Source: Paenibacillus lutrae (GTDB lineage Bacteria; Bacillota; Bacilli; Paenibacillales; NBRC-103111). Taken from it: 64,000 nucleotides of DNA. Of the stretch, positions 1-8,557 are shown piece after piece (position 1 is the stretch's first letter; every line of letters starts with the position of its first letter). Made by a program: the position numbers and the translations under genes. The notes under the pieces are model-generated. The model was not told where the DNA came from. It searched no databases and saw nothing but the letters and a program-made list of their open reading frames with translations. The stretch lies in NCBI RefSeq assembly GCF_009757775.1, contig NZ_RHLK01000011.1:1-64000 (forward strand), written 5' to 3'.

Positions 1-37
1 CTTGAAAGCGACCTTCGTTATTGCTCTTACTCAGCAT
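1..37 (-). CDS. 5' end of an unidentified minus-strand gene (partial)
   Basis: On the minus strand an ATG at 37-35 follows a GAGGTG ribosome binding site at a normal distance and opens a frame reading MLSKSNNEGRFQ before the window ends. It lies beyond the terminator of the preceding minus-strand gene, so it is probably a separate transcription unit or a read-through gene. Twelve residues are too few to assign a family. Confidence 0.45.
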   Translation of the reverse strand, partial: MLSKSNNEGRFQ

Positions 38-77
38 TTTTTACACCTCGGCTCACCGTTTTACTTACTAATTCGAT

Positions 78-150
78 AAAAAAGCCTGTAGACCCTGCTC
101 CTTACGGAACTTTGTCTACAGGCTGAAAGAGACCTGTTAGGTCTCTTTTT
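78..150 (-). terminator. double hairpin terminator
   Basis: Two adjacent perfect stems lie downstream of the minus-strand gene at 188-493. One pairs 126-135 with 139-148. The other pairs 83-93 with 114-124 (AGCCTGTAGAC and its complement). In the minus direction the second stem is followed by a T run. The plus direction also ends in T6, so the structure could work both ways. Confidence 0.75.
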
Positions 151-187
151 TGTTGTTCTTGGCTATAAATGAGCAACTAAAGCAGGG

Positions 188-493
188 CTAGATACGCCCT
201 AACTTATCCGCGACGGATTGGAGTTTCTGCTCCATAGATGCCTGTTTATCTCGGCGGTCATCGATTTTAATAGAGGTCGAAACGCGCATCGCGCCGTTCT
301 CAAAAGGGCTCTCATGCAGCCTTAGAACCACATCCATAACTTGATCCAATGGTCCTTCGATTATGGTACTCATAGGGGTTAGTTCATAGTGCAGAGGCTG
401 GTTGTCCAGTACTTTTTGAAGATGAGCAACATACTCACTTAAGCTTGTAGATGCGGTGCCGATGGGAACAACCGTGATTTCAACAATAGCCAT
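188..493 (-). CDS. MTH1187/YqgV-family thiamine-binding protein
   Basis: A 101-residue protein with the compact fold pattern of the MTH1187/YqgV (former DUF77) family. It opens MAIVEITVVPIG and has the conserved TPMSTIIEG stretch at about residues 39-47. Members bind thiamine or related ligands as small ferredoxin-like oligomers; the physiological role is not well settled. The start is supported by an AGGAGGGTC ribosome binding site. The gene is probably monocistronic, closed by the double hairpin at 78-150. A 17-bp tandem duplication sits directly upstream of its ribosome binding site. The family call is from recognised sequence features; binding activity is inferred. Confidence 0.75.
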   Translation of the reverse strand: MAIVEITVVPIGTASTSLSEYVAHLQKVLDNQPLHYELTPMSTIIEGPLDQVMDVVLRLHESPFENGAMRVSTSIKIDDRRDKQASMEQKLQSVADKLGRI

Positions 494-506
494 AACAAGA
501 CCCTCC

Positions 507-539
507 TTTAGTTAGCGTATCCATTTAGTTAGCGTATCC
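507..539. repeat. 17-bp tandem duplication in a 5' leader
   Basis: TTTAGTTAGCGTATCC occurs at 507-522 and again, identically, at 524-539. It lies in the leader of the minus-strand gene at 188-493, immediately before its ribosome binding site. Confidence 0.9.
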
Positions 540-886
540 CCTTATTTTAATGGAAACAGCAGAAGCAAGCTACTTAGTTGGGACACAGCCTTCATAAAAG
601 GGGTTATCGCTGGTAGTTTGCCCAATACGATAGTTCTGGTGTGATCCGAGCAGCCCGTGTAAGGAGGACATGCCCGTTGCCCGTTGATCCGTCGGCCATT
701 CAAGATAGCCTCTTGGATCGATTTAAGCACAGCCTCGAACTAAGATCCGGGTCTTGCTCTGCTCTTGTCTTCAATGCCAATCAACTTCATACGACCGGTT
801 TGTATGAGTAAACATCCACCGGCCAAGTATCGAATTCCTGCGCATTGTGCTAACTGCTCGTTCTGGATTCTGTCTCCCTCTCCTTG
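540..886. other. gap without a convincing gene
   Basis: No gene is well supported here. The only open frame is a minus-strand GTG-initiated one of 62 codons (730-542). It has no clear ribosome binding site, and a stop lies three codons upstream. Its first half (KSIQEAILNGRRINGQRACP) looks protein-like and could be a gene remnant, but I do not recognise it. A weak inverted repeat (CATAC/GTATG) lies near 788-806 and could contribute to ending the GMC operon, although it has no T run. Confidence 0.4.
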
Positions 887-2455
887 TTACTTCGTAACCT
901 CATTCAAAATATAGTCAGCTGTACGTGCTGCAAGTGCCATGACCGTATTGGTAGGGTTGGCTCCACCCGAAGTGACGAATATGCTGGCATCGCATACGAA
1001 CAAATTCGGGATATCGTGCGTCTGCCCGAACGAATTAACGACCGAGCGGCTCGGATCATTTCCCATACGGCATCCTCCCATGAGGTGGGCGGTATCCGGA
1101 ACGACGAACTCCGGTTTGCCGCCCGCTGCTTGTAATATGGCTTGCATGTTCTCGACTGCATGCTGGATAAGCTTTTGATCATTTTCGCCGAAGCTAAACG
1201 TAACCGTAGCGCGCGGCATGCCGTTTGCATCTTTTTCATCCGCTAAAGTTACACGGTTGTTCTCATTCGGTAGGACCTCGCCGACCAAGGTAGCTCGGCC
1301 GTAATAGTTATAATCCAACATCGTCTCGCGCAGTAGGGCACCCCATACAGGATTGGACCCTCCGGATTTAGTAATCCCCTCCGCGAAAGCCAAAGGTCTG
1401 GTCCCATGAGCATGGAGAGTATACCCTCGTGCAAAACCGCGTTTGGGATTGCTCTCATAGAATTCCTGTGTAGTGGCGAGCACGGGAGTCCCTTTGTACA
1501 GGCGGACTTCTTCTTGGAATTTCGCATACACATCATGGCTGCTATGGGTCATAAGCGCTTTGCCTACCCAGCCGCTGCTGTTAGCCAGCCCATCGGGAAA
1601 TTGAGGATTAGCTGAGTTGAGCAGCAAACGGGGCGTTTCGACTGCATAGGCAGAGAGAATGACATATTTGGCTTTTTGCCGATACTCCGTACCGTTTTTA
1701 ATATACACAACACCCGCTGCCCGGCCTGCTGTATCTGTCTCAATGCGCGTTACCATGCAATTGGCTAATACGGTGGCTCCAGCTTTTACCGCTTTGGGAA
1801 AATGGTGAATGAGCGTGCTGAACTTGGCATTCGGCATACAACCCTGATTACAGAAGCCGCGGTTAATACAGGGCGGCCTTCCATCGAAAGGTGCTGAAAG
1901 AATGGCAAGCGGAGCTGTGACGCTCCTTATGCCAAGCTCTTCGCACCCCTTTTGAAAAAGATAGGCATTCGGGCTCAGCGGATCACGTTCAGGATAGGGG
2001 TATGGTCCACTAAAGTTTCCCCAAGGAAAATGCCGTGGTCCCGATACTGCGATGTCCTTCTCGATTTTGTCGTAATAGGGCTCTAGATCTTTGTAATGAA
2101 GGGGCCAATCTTCACCGACACCGTCTATGGAACGGGTTTTGAAATCCGATTCGTGAAAGCGGAGAAAGACGCCCGTGAAGTGCTGAGTGCCTCCGCCGAC
2201 TCCCCACCCTGAATTGTTGTGTCCCATCGTAAGCGGATTGCTGCCATCGACCAGCCTCGTTTGCTGCCATCCCAGACTCTGCATCGATAACTCATCACTG
2301 GCAAAATCCCTTTGGGGATCGCGCAGCGGACCCGCTTCGATGACAACGACATCCAGGCCCGCTTCACTCAGCTCCCTTGCTAAAACACCCCCCGCCGCTC
2401 CTGCCCCCACAATAACGACATCGGCAACTGCCGATTGAGAAGTAGCGTGTCTCAT
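887..2455 (-). CDS. GMC-family FAD oxidoreductase (gluconate 2-dehydrogenase flavoprotein-like)
   Basis: A flavoprotein of about 522 residues. The N-terminal ADP-binding motif IVGAGAAGG is at residues 15-23, followed by IEAGP. The C-terminal GMC part has HLMGGCRMG and the NPTNTVMALAARTADYI tail seen in the gluconate/2-keto-gluconate/sorbitol dehydrogenase branch. By family it oxidises a sugar or polyol alcohol group and passes electrons to a membrane acceptor; the substrate is not readable from sequence. The start chosen is the ATG at 2455, which overlaps the upstream stop as ATGA and has GGGAGG 13 nt before it. The ATG at 2476 has no ribosome binding site. It is the last gene of the operon with the subunit 3-like protein. 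Confidence 0.85.
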   Translation of the reverse strand: MRHATSQSAVADVVIVGAGAAGGVLARELSEAGLDVVVIEAGPLRDPQRDFASDELSMQSLGWQQTRLVDGSNPLTMGHNNSGWGVGGGTQHFTGVFLRFHESDFKTRSIDGVGEDWPLHYKDLEPYYDKIEKDIAVSGPRHFPWGNFSGPYPYPERDPLSPNAYLFQKGCEELGIRSVTAPLAILSAPFDGRPPCINRGFCNQGCMPNAKFSTLIHHFPKAVKAGATVLANCMVTRIETDTAGRAAGVVYIKNGTEYRQKAKYVILSAYAVETPRLLLNSANPQFPDGLANSSGWVGKALMTHSSHDVYAKFQEEVRLYKGTPVLATTQEFYESNPKRGFARGYTLHAHGTRPLAFAEGITKSGGSNPVWGALLRETMLDYNYYGRATLVGEVLPNENNRVTLADEKDANGMPRATVTFSFGENDQKLIQHAVENMQAILQAAGGKPEFVVPDTAHLMGGCRMGNDPSRSVVNSFGQTHDIPNLFVCDASIFVTSGGANPTNTVMALAARTADYILNEVTK

Positions 2456-3048
2456 AGTTCCGGTTTCGCCTCCCATGGGTCAAGCTGCCCTCTGTCGGTG
2501 CGGACGTAGCCTCTTGGATAGGCTGGACCGGCATAGCCGATCTCGGACCACACGACCGGATGGGAATAATATGCTTCCACCGTTAGTTTAAGGAGTTTAC
2601 TGAACCACTCATTCTGGACGGTTGTTGTCCACTCTCCGATCAGGGAAAGTCTGGCTTCAGCGATGTTCTTCATGATTTCCTGCTGCTCTATTGCACGGAG
2701 ATGGTGGAAAGGTTGTCCATGAAAACCTTCAGCTATTTTGTCTACTGCATGCAAGCCCTGGAGAATCAGCTCACGTTGATGAGGTGCTTCGGGCTTACGC
2801 TGACCTTCGCCTGTGCCGCTGCTCAAGGTCGTATCTATATGTTCAATGACATAATTGATCATCTCAGCTCGGTCATCATCGACAAGGCGGGAACACCAGC
2901 TTCGCAGAAGCTCCGCTTCTTCCAGACTCAGAACCTGATGCTTGGGCTGCCTCACCAGCCGGTCATTCACAATCGATTGCGTATGAGGATCCCAGTGCTC
3001 CTGCTCTGCCATTACATCAAAAGACGGGTATTTCGTCATTTTTCTCAT
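2452..3048 (-). CDS. gluconate 2-dehydrogenase subunit 3-like protein
   Basis: A 198-residue protein of the gluconate 2-dehydrogenase subunit 3 family (PF13618 type), the small partner of the GMC flavoprotein encoded next. Visible family features include the early LSLEEAELLRSWCSRLV segment, the central EQQEIMKNIAEA segment and the C-terminal SHPVVWSEIGYAGPAYPRGY block. No Tat signal is seen at the N-terminus, unlike many proteobacterial versions. Its ribosome binding site GGGAGGTGA contains the stop codon of the preceding gene, and its own stop overlaps the next start, so translation of the three genes is tightly coupled. Confidence 0.82.
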   Translation of the reverse strand: MRKMTKYPSFDVMAEQEHWDPHTQSIVNDRLVRQPKHQVLSLEEAELLRSWCSRLVDDDRAEMINYVIEHIDTTLSSGTGEGQRKPEAPHQRELILQGLHAVDKIAEGFHGQPFHHLRAIEQQEIMKNIAEARLSLIGEWTTTVQNEWFSKLLKLTVEAYYSHPVVWSEIGYAGPAYPRGYVRTDRGQLDPWEAKPEL

Positions 3049-3054
3049 GAATGC

Positions 3055-3447
3055 TCACCTCCCGTAAATGGCGATCAGCCCCAGCACGCCCACAGCCGAA
3101 TAGAGCAGCGGCATAACGACCGGTGGGCCTGTCAGAAAATTGCGCGGAGCATAATTCCCGACTCTTTTCCCGACGCCTTTAACGTGCAAATAAAACCCGT
3201 ATAGACCGGATACAACACCGAGCCACATGCAAATATGAAAAAGTGTGAAAAGCCAGGAGCGATTCAGAAGGACAAGAGCTATCCCGACTACAAAGTAGAG
3301 GGGGGCACTGATGACAGGAGCCAGCATGACTTTCTGATGGAAATTTTGTCGATAATGCGACAAGGTCACTTGAAGGGCGACCAGCAGATAAGCGACAGCA
3401 GTAAATAAAACAAGGGTGCGGTCCAAGGTCCAATCCGTCCATACCAT
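3055..3447 (-). CDS. four-helix membrane protein of the GMC dehydrogenase operon
   Basis: A 130-residue hydrophobic protein with four predicted transmembrane segments (about residues 11-31, 44-62, 67-88 and 108-127). It has a conserved-looking polar loop GKRVGNYAPRNFLTGPP between segments 3 and 4. I cannot assign a named family. From its place between the LarA-like gene and the dehydrogenase subunits, with its stop inside the next ribosome binding site, I infer a membrane anchor or electron-transfer partner. It contains no haem c CxxCH motif, so it does not replace the cytochrome subunit of classical gluconate dehydrogenase in an obvious way. The start has AAAAAGGAG upstream. Confidence 0.65.
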   Translation of the reverse strand: MVWTDWTLDRTLVLFTAVAYLLVALQVTLSHYRQNFHQKVMLAPVISAPLYFVVGIALVLLNRSWLFTLFHICMWLGVVSGLYGFYLHVKGVGKRVGNYAPRNFLTGPPVVMPLLYSAVGVLGLIAIYGR

Positions 3448-3497
3448 AGAGAAGTCTCCTTTTTATACAAGCTGCGAACCGGCATACATACTCGGAA

Positions 3498-4736
3498 TTA
3501 TTCGGTTTTGCTAAAAGTAAGCCCGCCATAGGGCATGAAAGCGATGTCCGCATCAGCATCTGAGGCCCAGCCGGCAATAGTCTCCTCCAGGGAGGCAACG
3601 GGTTTGAAGCCGATTAGTTCAACAAGGGGAGCCGGTACATCGGAATACAAGAACACCTGCTTTTCCTGCAGGATCGTATGGATCTGTTCCAGCTTATGAG
3701 CGCCGAGGACGAATCGTTTGCTGAGCTCTTGAAGCAGCTTCTTGCGATCGGGATGATCTTCGACTGCCTCGGCAAACTTGGGATGCCCATACAGTTCTTG
3801 GCAGCGCGCAACAAGAAGAATACGGCCGCCCTTTTTCACGAAAGCAGCCGCGTTGGTTAGTGTTTTGACAGCCTGATAGAGCTGGGCGTCTTTGGGGTAA
3901 CCGCCTGCCGATACGATCACGGCGTCATAGAGCCGGGAACGCCGGACAAGAAAGGCGGAGTTGGCCAGCTTTACTCCTGCGGTGTGAGCAAGGGCTACGT
4001 CTCCCGCAAATACACCAAGGAGCCGGCGCTCCATGTCCACAACCGTGTTAAGCAGGAACGGTGCGGGTACGAAACGGAGCGCCTCCTCCAGATCGCGATG
4101 AAGAGGATTATCGACGCAGCCGGGTTCGGCCTTATAAGACTTGGATAGGGCGTGGTGCCTTTCTATGCAGCGCCTGGAGGCGGCGCCCGGCATCAAGGCC
4201 TTCACACCGCCGGAGGACCCCACAAGCAGGTGGGGTTCGATGTTGCCGGTGATGATCAGCATTCCGGCTTCAACAACTGCGCGGTTCAGCTCTATCGGAG
4301 TTCCGCGCGAGGTTGTGCCAACGTGTACGCAGTCCTCCGTGTTGGAGGAATGGTTGAGTACCCGGACGCGCTCATAGACATCGTCGCCTGTCAGCCGCCG
4401 CAGCTCACTTTCACTCTGCTGCCGGTGCGTTCCGAGCGCAACCAGCACAGTGACCGCGTCATCCGGAATGCCCGCTGCGCTCAGCTCTTCCAGCAGCGGC
4501 GGAAGAAGACGTTCGCTGGGGCTCAGTCTGGTGCCGTCACTGATCAGGATGACGGCTGATCGTTTGCCTGCCGCAAGCTGCCGCAGCGGCAGGCATCCGG
4601 TAGGCGACCGCAGCGCGTTGTGTATCGCCTCATCCGGGAGGGGATCAGGCAGCGCGGGAGTAATCAAACGAAGTGGACGGTCCTCCGGCCAGAAGATATT
4701 AAGCTGCTCCGTTCCATAGCACAGTTGGAGTTTCAC
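3498..4736 (-). CDS. LarA-family (nickel-dependent lactate racemase-like) protein
   Basis: A protein of about 412 residues resembling LarA: SDGTR in the N-terminal domain, then TGNIEPHLLVGSSGGVKALM, with the GGxK lysine that in LarA carries the nickel-pincer cofactor, followed by PG and an IERHH segment. Family members racemise or epimerise alpha-hydroxy acids. The substrate here is unknown, and larB, larC and larE are not in this window. The start chosen is the GTG at 4736 preceded by GGAAGG at 11 nt; longer readings starting at the ATG at 4817 lack a good ribosome binding site. It heads the operon with the GMC dehydrogenase, suggesting joint metabolism of a sugar acid or hydroxy acid. Confidence 0.75.
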   Translation of the reverse strand: MKLQLCYGTEQLNIFWPEDRPLRLITPALPDPLPDEAIHNALRSPTGCLPLRQLAAGKRSAVILISDGTRLSPSERLLPPLLEELSAAGIPDDAVTVLVALGTHRQQSESELRRLTGDDVYERVRVLNHSSNTEDCVHVGTTSRGTPIELNRAVVEAGMLIITGNIEPHLLVGSSGGVKALMPGAASRRCIERHHALSKSYKAEPGCVDNPLHRDLEEALRFVPAPFLLNTVVDMERRLLGVFAGDVALAHTAGVKLANSAFLVRRSRLYDAVIVSAGGYPKDAQLYQAVKTLTNAAAFVKKGGRILLVARCQELYGHPKFAEAVEDHPDRKKLLQELSKRFVLGAHKLEQIHTILQEKQVFLYSDVPAPLVELIGFKPVASLEETIAGWASDADADIAFMPYGGLTFSKTE

Positions 4737-4938
4737 AAATATCGCATCCTTCCAACATTTATTTTTTCCAGAAACGGCCAGCTTAACCGTTGGCGGTTGG
4801 AAATTAACCCGTCTCAATTCCCAGTGAGAGAGAAGTATGGAGGCTTTTCAAATAGGAGACGCTAACAAAGCGGAGAAGCATAGGCAGCTTGCGAGAGGCT
4901 TGATCCGTAATTGTGAAATGCCGGCAGGGGGTAGCCTA

Positions 4939-5886
4939 TTGCAATATTTTATTCCTTTACTGATCAGCTTTGCAGTCGTCACGCTGCTGGTTCCCGTCTT
5001 AAGAAAGTTTGCTTTAGCCACTGGATTTGTGGATCGCCCTAATAATCGGAAAATACATAGCGCTCCTATTCCGCTGCTGGGTGGAGTCGCTATTTATATC
5101 GCCTGCGCAGGTTCGATTTTGTTGTTCAGCAGAAACAGCGACCTTACGAAAGCGGTTCTCATCGGGGGCACGATTCTAATGTTAACGGGTTTGACCGATG
5201 ATTGGTTTAAAACCCGGGGGCTGGATTTTCCAGTGTGGCCGCGGTTATTGATCTATATCGGCGTTTCGACAGTTCCCCTGTGGTTTGGAATCGAAATCAT
5301 CGGTGTTTCCAATTTACAATTCACGGGGATGGTTTTCTTCCCGGTCTGGTTTGTCTGGCTGGGTACGATGGCGTGGGTTTTTGGCATTACGAACATGATT
5401 AATTTTATTGACGGGGTAGATGGTTTGGCCTCGGGGATTGTTACGATTGCCTCTATAGCTCTGCTTGTTGCGGCACTTGTCAAAAGGCAGGAGGATTCCG
5501 CCATGCTTGCCGCTATTCTGGTCGGAGCGGGTCTTGCGTTTCTTGCCTTTAACTTCTATCCCGCCAAAATTTTCATGGGAGATGCAGGCGCTATCTTTCT
5601 GGGATACACCATTGCGGTCGTGGCGATTGACGGCGCTTTTAAAAGTGCGACCTTCGTTTCTATTCTCGTTCCGGTTCTGGCACTGGGCGTCCCGATTATG
5701 GATACGGCCATTGTTTTTACAAGAAGACTTCTTAAAGGAAATGGACTCCATCATGCGGATAAACTTCATACCCACCATAGTTTGATGAAATGGGGGCTCT
5801 CACAGACTCAGACGGTATCGTTTCTTTACCTCATTGGGGCTCTGTTCTCGTTATTGTCTATTATTGTCGTTCTGATGGGAAGATGA
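4939..5886 (+). CDS. tagO: undecaprenyl-phosphate sugar-1-phosphate transferase (TagO/WecA/MraY family)
   Basis: A polytopic membrane enzyme of about 315 residues. It transfers a (N-acetyl)hexosamine 1-phosphate from a UDP-sugar to undecaprenyl phosphate, the first step of teichoic acid or other wall-glycan synthesis. Family motifs are present: DRPNNRKIH near the N-terminus, LTGLTDDW (catalytic Asp pair), NFIDGVDGLA, KIFMGDAG, and a C-terminal HTHHS in place of the usual HxH loop. About ten hydrophobic segments are visible. I chose the TTG at 4939 because GGGGG lies 7 nt upstream; the ATG at 4918 and a further frame back to 4837 are possible but lack a ribosome binding site. The exact sugar is not readable. 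Confidence 0.8.
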   Translation: MQYFIPLLISFAVVTLLVPVLRKFALATGFVDRPNNRKIHSAPIPLLGGVAIYIACAGSILLFSRNSDLTKAVLIGGTILMLTGLTDDWFKTRGLDFPVWPRLLIYIGVSTVPLWFGIEIIGVSNLQFTGMVFFPVWFVWLGTMAWVFGITNMINFIDGVDGLASGIVTIASIALLVAALVKRQEDSAMLAAILVGAGLAFLAFNFYPAKIFMGDAGAIFLGYTIAVVAIDGAFKSATFVSILVPVLALGVPIMDTAIVFTRRLLKGNGLHHADKLHTHHSLMKWGLSQTQTVSFLYLIGALFSLLSIIVVLMGR

Positions 5887-6037
5887 GACCTTCTTATGGC
5901 GGTCGCTGCAGCAGCCTGGATTCGGTTATCCGATGAAGGGCTTTTTCTCTTGCATACAAGGCATATAGATGTGTGGATGAATAGACGGCTAAAGGGATAT
6001 AGCCTCGTTTCCGGGAAGTGAATCGCTTTCTTACCTG

Positions 6038-6046
6038 TGTTACAAT
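6038..6046 (+). promoter_or_regulatory. extended -10 promoter of the PucR-type regulator
   Basis: TGTTACAAT at 6038-6046 matches the extended -10 pattern TGnTATAAT and lies 52 nt before the start at 6098. The -35 region is weak. Confidence 0.45.
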
Positions 6047-6097
6047 AATAGGAAGCACGGCAGCAGCTTCGATATTACACAGAGGGAGCTAACTTAG

Positions 6098-7198
6098 ATG
6101 GATTGGGAAAGGCTGAAGAAACAATTGGAGTCGATCGGCAAAAGTCCGGTCCGGCTGGTTACGAAAAAACCGGCAGAGTGGGAACGTATGACGCAAAGCG
6201 GCGAAAAGCTGCCTAAAGATAAAGGAAGCTTTCTGATCGAGAAGGATGTGTATTTCCTTCTTCAGAAGGATGATCAGCAGATTCAGGCTATCTCCATCCC
6301 GGAGGATAAGCTTCATGGCAACGAACGAAGTCTCATCGAATGGATTATCGAATCTTCTCAGCCGGAGAAGAAACAGCGGAACATGCTTTTTTTGGAGGAA
6401 GAGAAGAAGCTCGCTGCGGTTCGGAGCTGGCTCCTGGAGCATGCGGATTCGGAAGGCAACGTAGAGATGCCGGATTCCATCGCCTCCCAGGCGTCCCTGT
6501 ACTCCAATAAAATTCCCTTTCTTCTATACGGGGATTATTCCCCTAATATCCGTGTATCCTACCGGGAATTAAAGAAGCTATTGGAGACATTTTTTGATAC
6601 CGAAATCATCCTGGTTCCTCTCCTTGAGAAAGAGTGGCTGATTCTCGCTCCGGATAATTTGCTGAATGTCAGCCAAGAGGACAGACTGGATGTCCAGGAG
6701 GAAAGCACGGAGCAGATGCTGGATGCCCTTGCCTCCGGTCTGCATGAAATGCTGGCGAGTGAATGGGTAGGTGAAAGCCATCTGGGCGTCCACTATCCGA
6801 TTCAGCCTGCACAATCGCTTCTCAGTTCGATGGTATCGCTGCGCGGTACGATTATGCTGGGCCGCTTATACAACATGGCCAGCAATATTCATATGCCGTG
6901 GCATCTGCAGATGGAGAAGCTCCTTCACCAAATTCCTGAGCAGGAGAAGCACCAATTCCTTGAACAGGTGCTAAAGGATTATGCACTCGATTCGGAAACG
7001 CAGTCTACGCTGGAGCATTTCTTCTCTCTGGATTGCAATGTCAGTGAAACGGCCAAGAAATTGTACATTCACCGGAATACACTTTTGTACCGTCTGGATA
7101 AGTTTAAGAACGAAACCGGTCTTGATGTAAGGACGTTCCATGATGCCGTTCTGGTTAAACTTGCTATCGTATTGTACAAAGTAACAAAAAGAAAGTGA
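6098..7198 (+). CDS. PucR/CdaR-type transcriptional regulator
   Basis: A 366-residue protein. The C-terminal 60 residues (about 305-365) form the PucR C-terminal helix-turn-helix: a segment NVSETAKKLYIHRNTLLYRL followed by LDVRTFHDAVLVKLA. The N-terminal 300 residues match no domain I recognise and may be a ligand-sensing part. The start has AGAGGGAGC upstream and an extended -10 promoter. It lies 91 bp upstream of the orphan sugar ABC ATPase gene in the same direction, so it may regulate that gene; this is inference. Confidence 0.75.
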   Translation: MDWERLKKQLESIGKSPVRLVTKKPAEWERMTQSGEKLPKDKGSFLIEKDVYFLLQKDDQQIQAISIPEDKLHGNERSLIEWIIESSQPEKKQRNMLFLEEEKKLAAVRSWLLEHADSEGNVEMPDSIASQASLYSNKIPFLLYGDYSPNIRVSYRELKKLLETFFDTEIILVPLLEKEWLILAPDNLLNVSQEDRLDVQEESTEQMLDALASGLHEMLASEWVGESHLGVHYPIQPAQSLLSSMVSLRGTIMLGRLYNMASNIHMPWHLQMEKLLHQIPEQEKHQFLEQVLKDYALDSETQSTLEHFFSLDCNVSETAKKLYIHRNTLLYRLDKFKNETGLDVRTFHDAVLVKLAIVLYKVTKRK

Positions 7199-7289
7199 GT
7201 TTTTTGTGAAGATTGTGCATAGTCAATCTCCGGGTCTTTAGGCTAAGATGAACCTATACAATGAATTCAAGAACCAGGGGGAATGAACT

Positions 7290-8414
7290 ATGGCAGGCGT
7301 TCGTCTTAACCATATCGTAAAGAGGTACCCAGGCAACAATGAAGCAACCGTTAAGGATTTCCATCTTGATATTCAAGATAAAGAATTTCTAGTATTAGTA
7401 GGAGCATCCGGTTGCGGTAAATCCACAACACTGCGGATGATTGCCGGTCTTGAAGAAATCTCCGAAGGCGAACTGTACATCGGCGACCGTCTTGTGAATG
7501 ACGTAGCACCGAAAGACCGCGACATCGCGATGGTGTTCCAGTCTTACGCCCTGTACCCGCACATGAACGTATACCAGAACATGGCATTCGGTCTTAAACT
7601 CCGTAAATTCAAAAAAGCCGATATCGACGCACGCGTGCGTGAAGCGGCTAAAATTCTCGATATTGAACACCTTCTTGACCGTAAACCGAAGGCTCTCTCC
7701 GGTGGTCAGCGTCAGCGTGTTGCCCTGGGCCGCGCAATCGTCCGTGAACCGCAAGTGTTTTTGATGGATGAGCCGCTTTCCAACTTGGATGCTAAACTTC
7801 GTGTACAAATGCGTGCTGAAATCTCCAAGCTTCACAAGCGTCTTGGCGTTACGATCATTTACGTAACCCATGACCAAACAGAAGCAATGACAATGGGAAG
7901 CCGGATTGTCGTTATGGACAAAGGCATCATTCAGCAAGCAGCTTCACCGGAAGAGATCTACAACTTCCCAGTTAACATGTTCGTTGCTGGATTTATCGGA
8001 TCCCCTTCCATGAACTTTGTCAGCGGCTCGCTGAAAGACGAAGGCGGCTCCCTGCACTTCAAAGCTAAAGGCGTTGACGTTGTGATTCCGCAAGGCAAAG
8101 CTCAAGTACTTCGCGACAAAGGCTATGCAGGCAAAGATGTTGTTCTGGGTATTCGTCCAGAAGATATCCATGATGAGCCTGTATTCCTCGAAGCATCTTC
8201 CAACACGGTTGTAAATGCTTTGATCGAAGTATCCGAGAACCTCGGTCACGAACTGCAAGTTCACCTGGCCGGTATCGGTGAAGGTACAGTAGTTGCCCGT
8301 GTTGACGGACGTTCCGGTCTGAAAGACGGCACTAACGTTAAACTTGCTCTGGATATGAACAAAGTTCACTTCTTCGACAAAGAAAGCACACAGTCCATCC
8401 TGCTTAACGGATAA
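7290..8414 (+). CDS. ugpC: carbohydrate ABC transporter ATPase, MsmX/UgpC/MalK type
   Basis: A 374-residue ATPase with every nucleotide-binding motif: Walker [10 protein letters not shown] (about 37-45), Q-loop [10 protein letters not shown], signature LSGGQRQR, Walker B VFLMDEP, and the H-loop in [12 protein letters not shown]. The C-terminal 130 residues form the TOBE-like regulatory domain typical of MalK/UgpC. No permease or binding protein is adjacent. It is therefore likely a shared ATPase that powers several sugar importers encoded elsewhere, as MsmX does in Bacillus subtilis. A strong GGGGGAATG ribosome binding site and a downstream hairpin terminator suggest a monocistronic gene. Confidence 0.88.
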   Translation: MAGVRLNHIVKRYPGNNEATVKDFHLDIQDKEFLVLVGASGCGKSTTLRMIAGLEEISEGELYIGDRLVNDVAPKDRDIAMVFQSYALYPHMNVYQNMAFGLKLRKFKKADIDARVREAAKILDIEHLLDRKPKALSGGQRQRVALGRAIVREPQVFLMDEPLSNLDAKLRVQMRAEISKLHKRLGVTIIYVTHDQTEAMTMGSRIVVMDKGIIQQAASPEEIYNFPVNMFVAGFIGSPSMNFVSGSLKDEGGSLHFKAKGVDVVIPQGKAQVLRDKGYAGKDVVLGIRPEDIHDEPVFLEASSNTVVNALIEVSENLGHELQVHLAGIGEGTVVARVDGRSGLKDGTNVKLALDMNKVHFFDKESTQSILLNG

Positions 8415-8426
8415 GACTGATTTATA

Positions 8427-8456
8427 AAGGCCAGTCCATCGCGACTGGCTTTTTTA
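8427..8456 (+). terminator. rho-independent terminator after the ABC ATPase gene
   Basis: GCCAGTC (8430-8436) pairs with GACTGGC (8443-8449), followed by T6. Confidence 0.85.
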
Positions 8457-8557
8457 TTATTTTCAACAAGTTGCAGGAGGAATGAGCGAAGCAGGTTGAT
8501 TTTGACCCGGCAATTGAATTACGATGGAAGCAATGGGAAAACAAAGGGGAATGAACC

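Noticed and set aside
542-730. A 62-codon minus-strand GTG-initiated frame
   Set aside because: No ribosome binding site and no recognised family. Possible remnant only.
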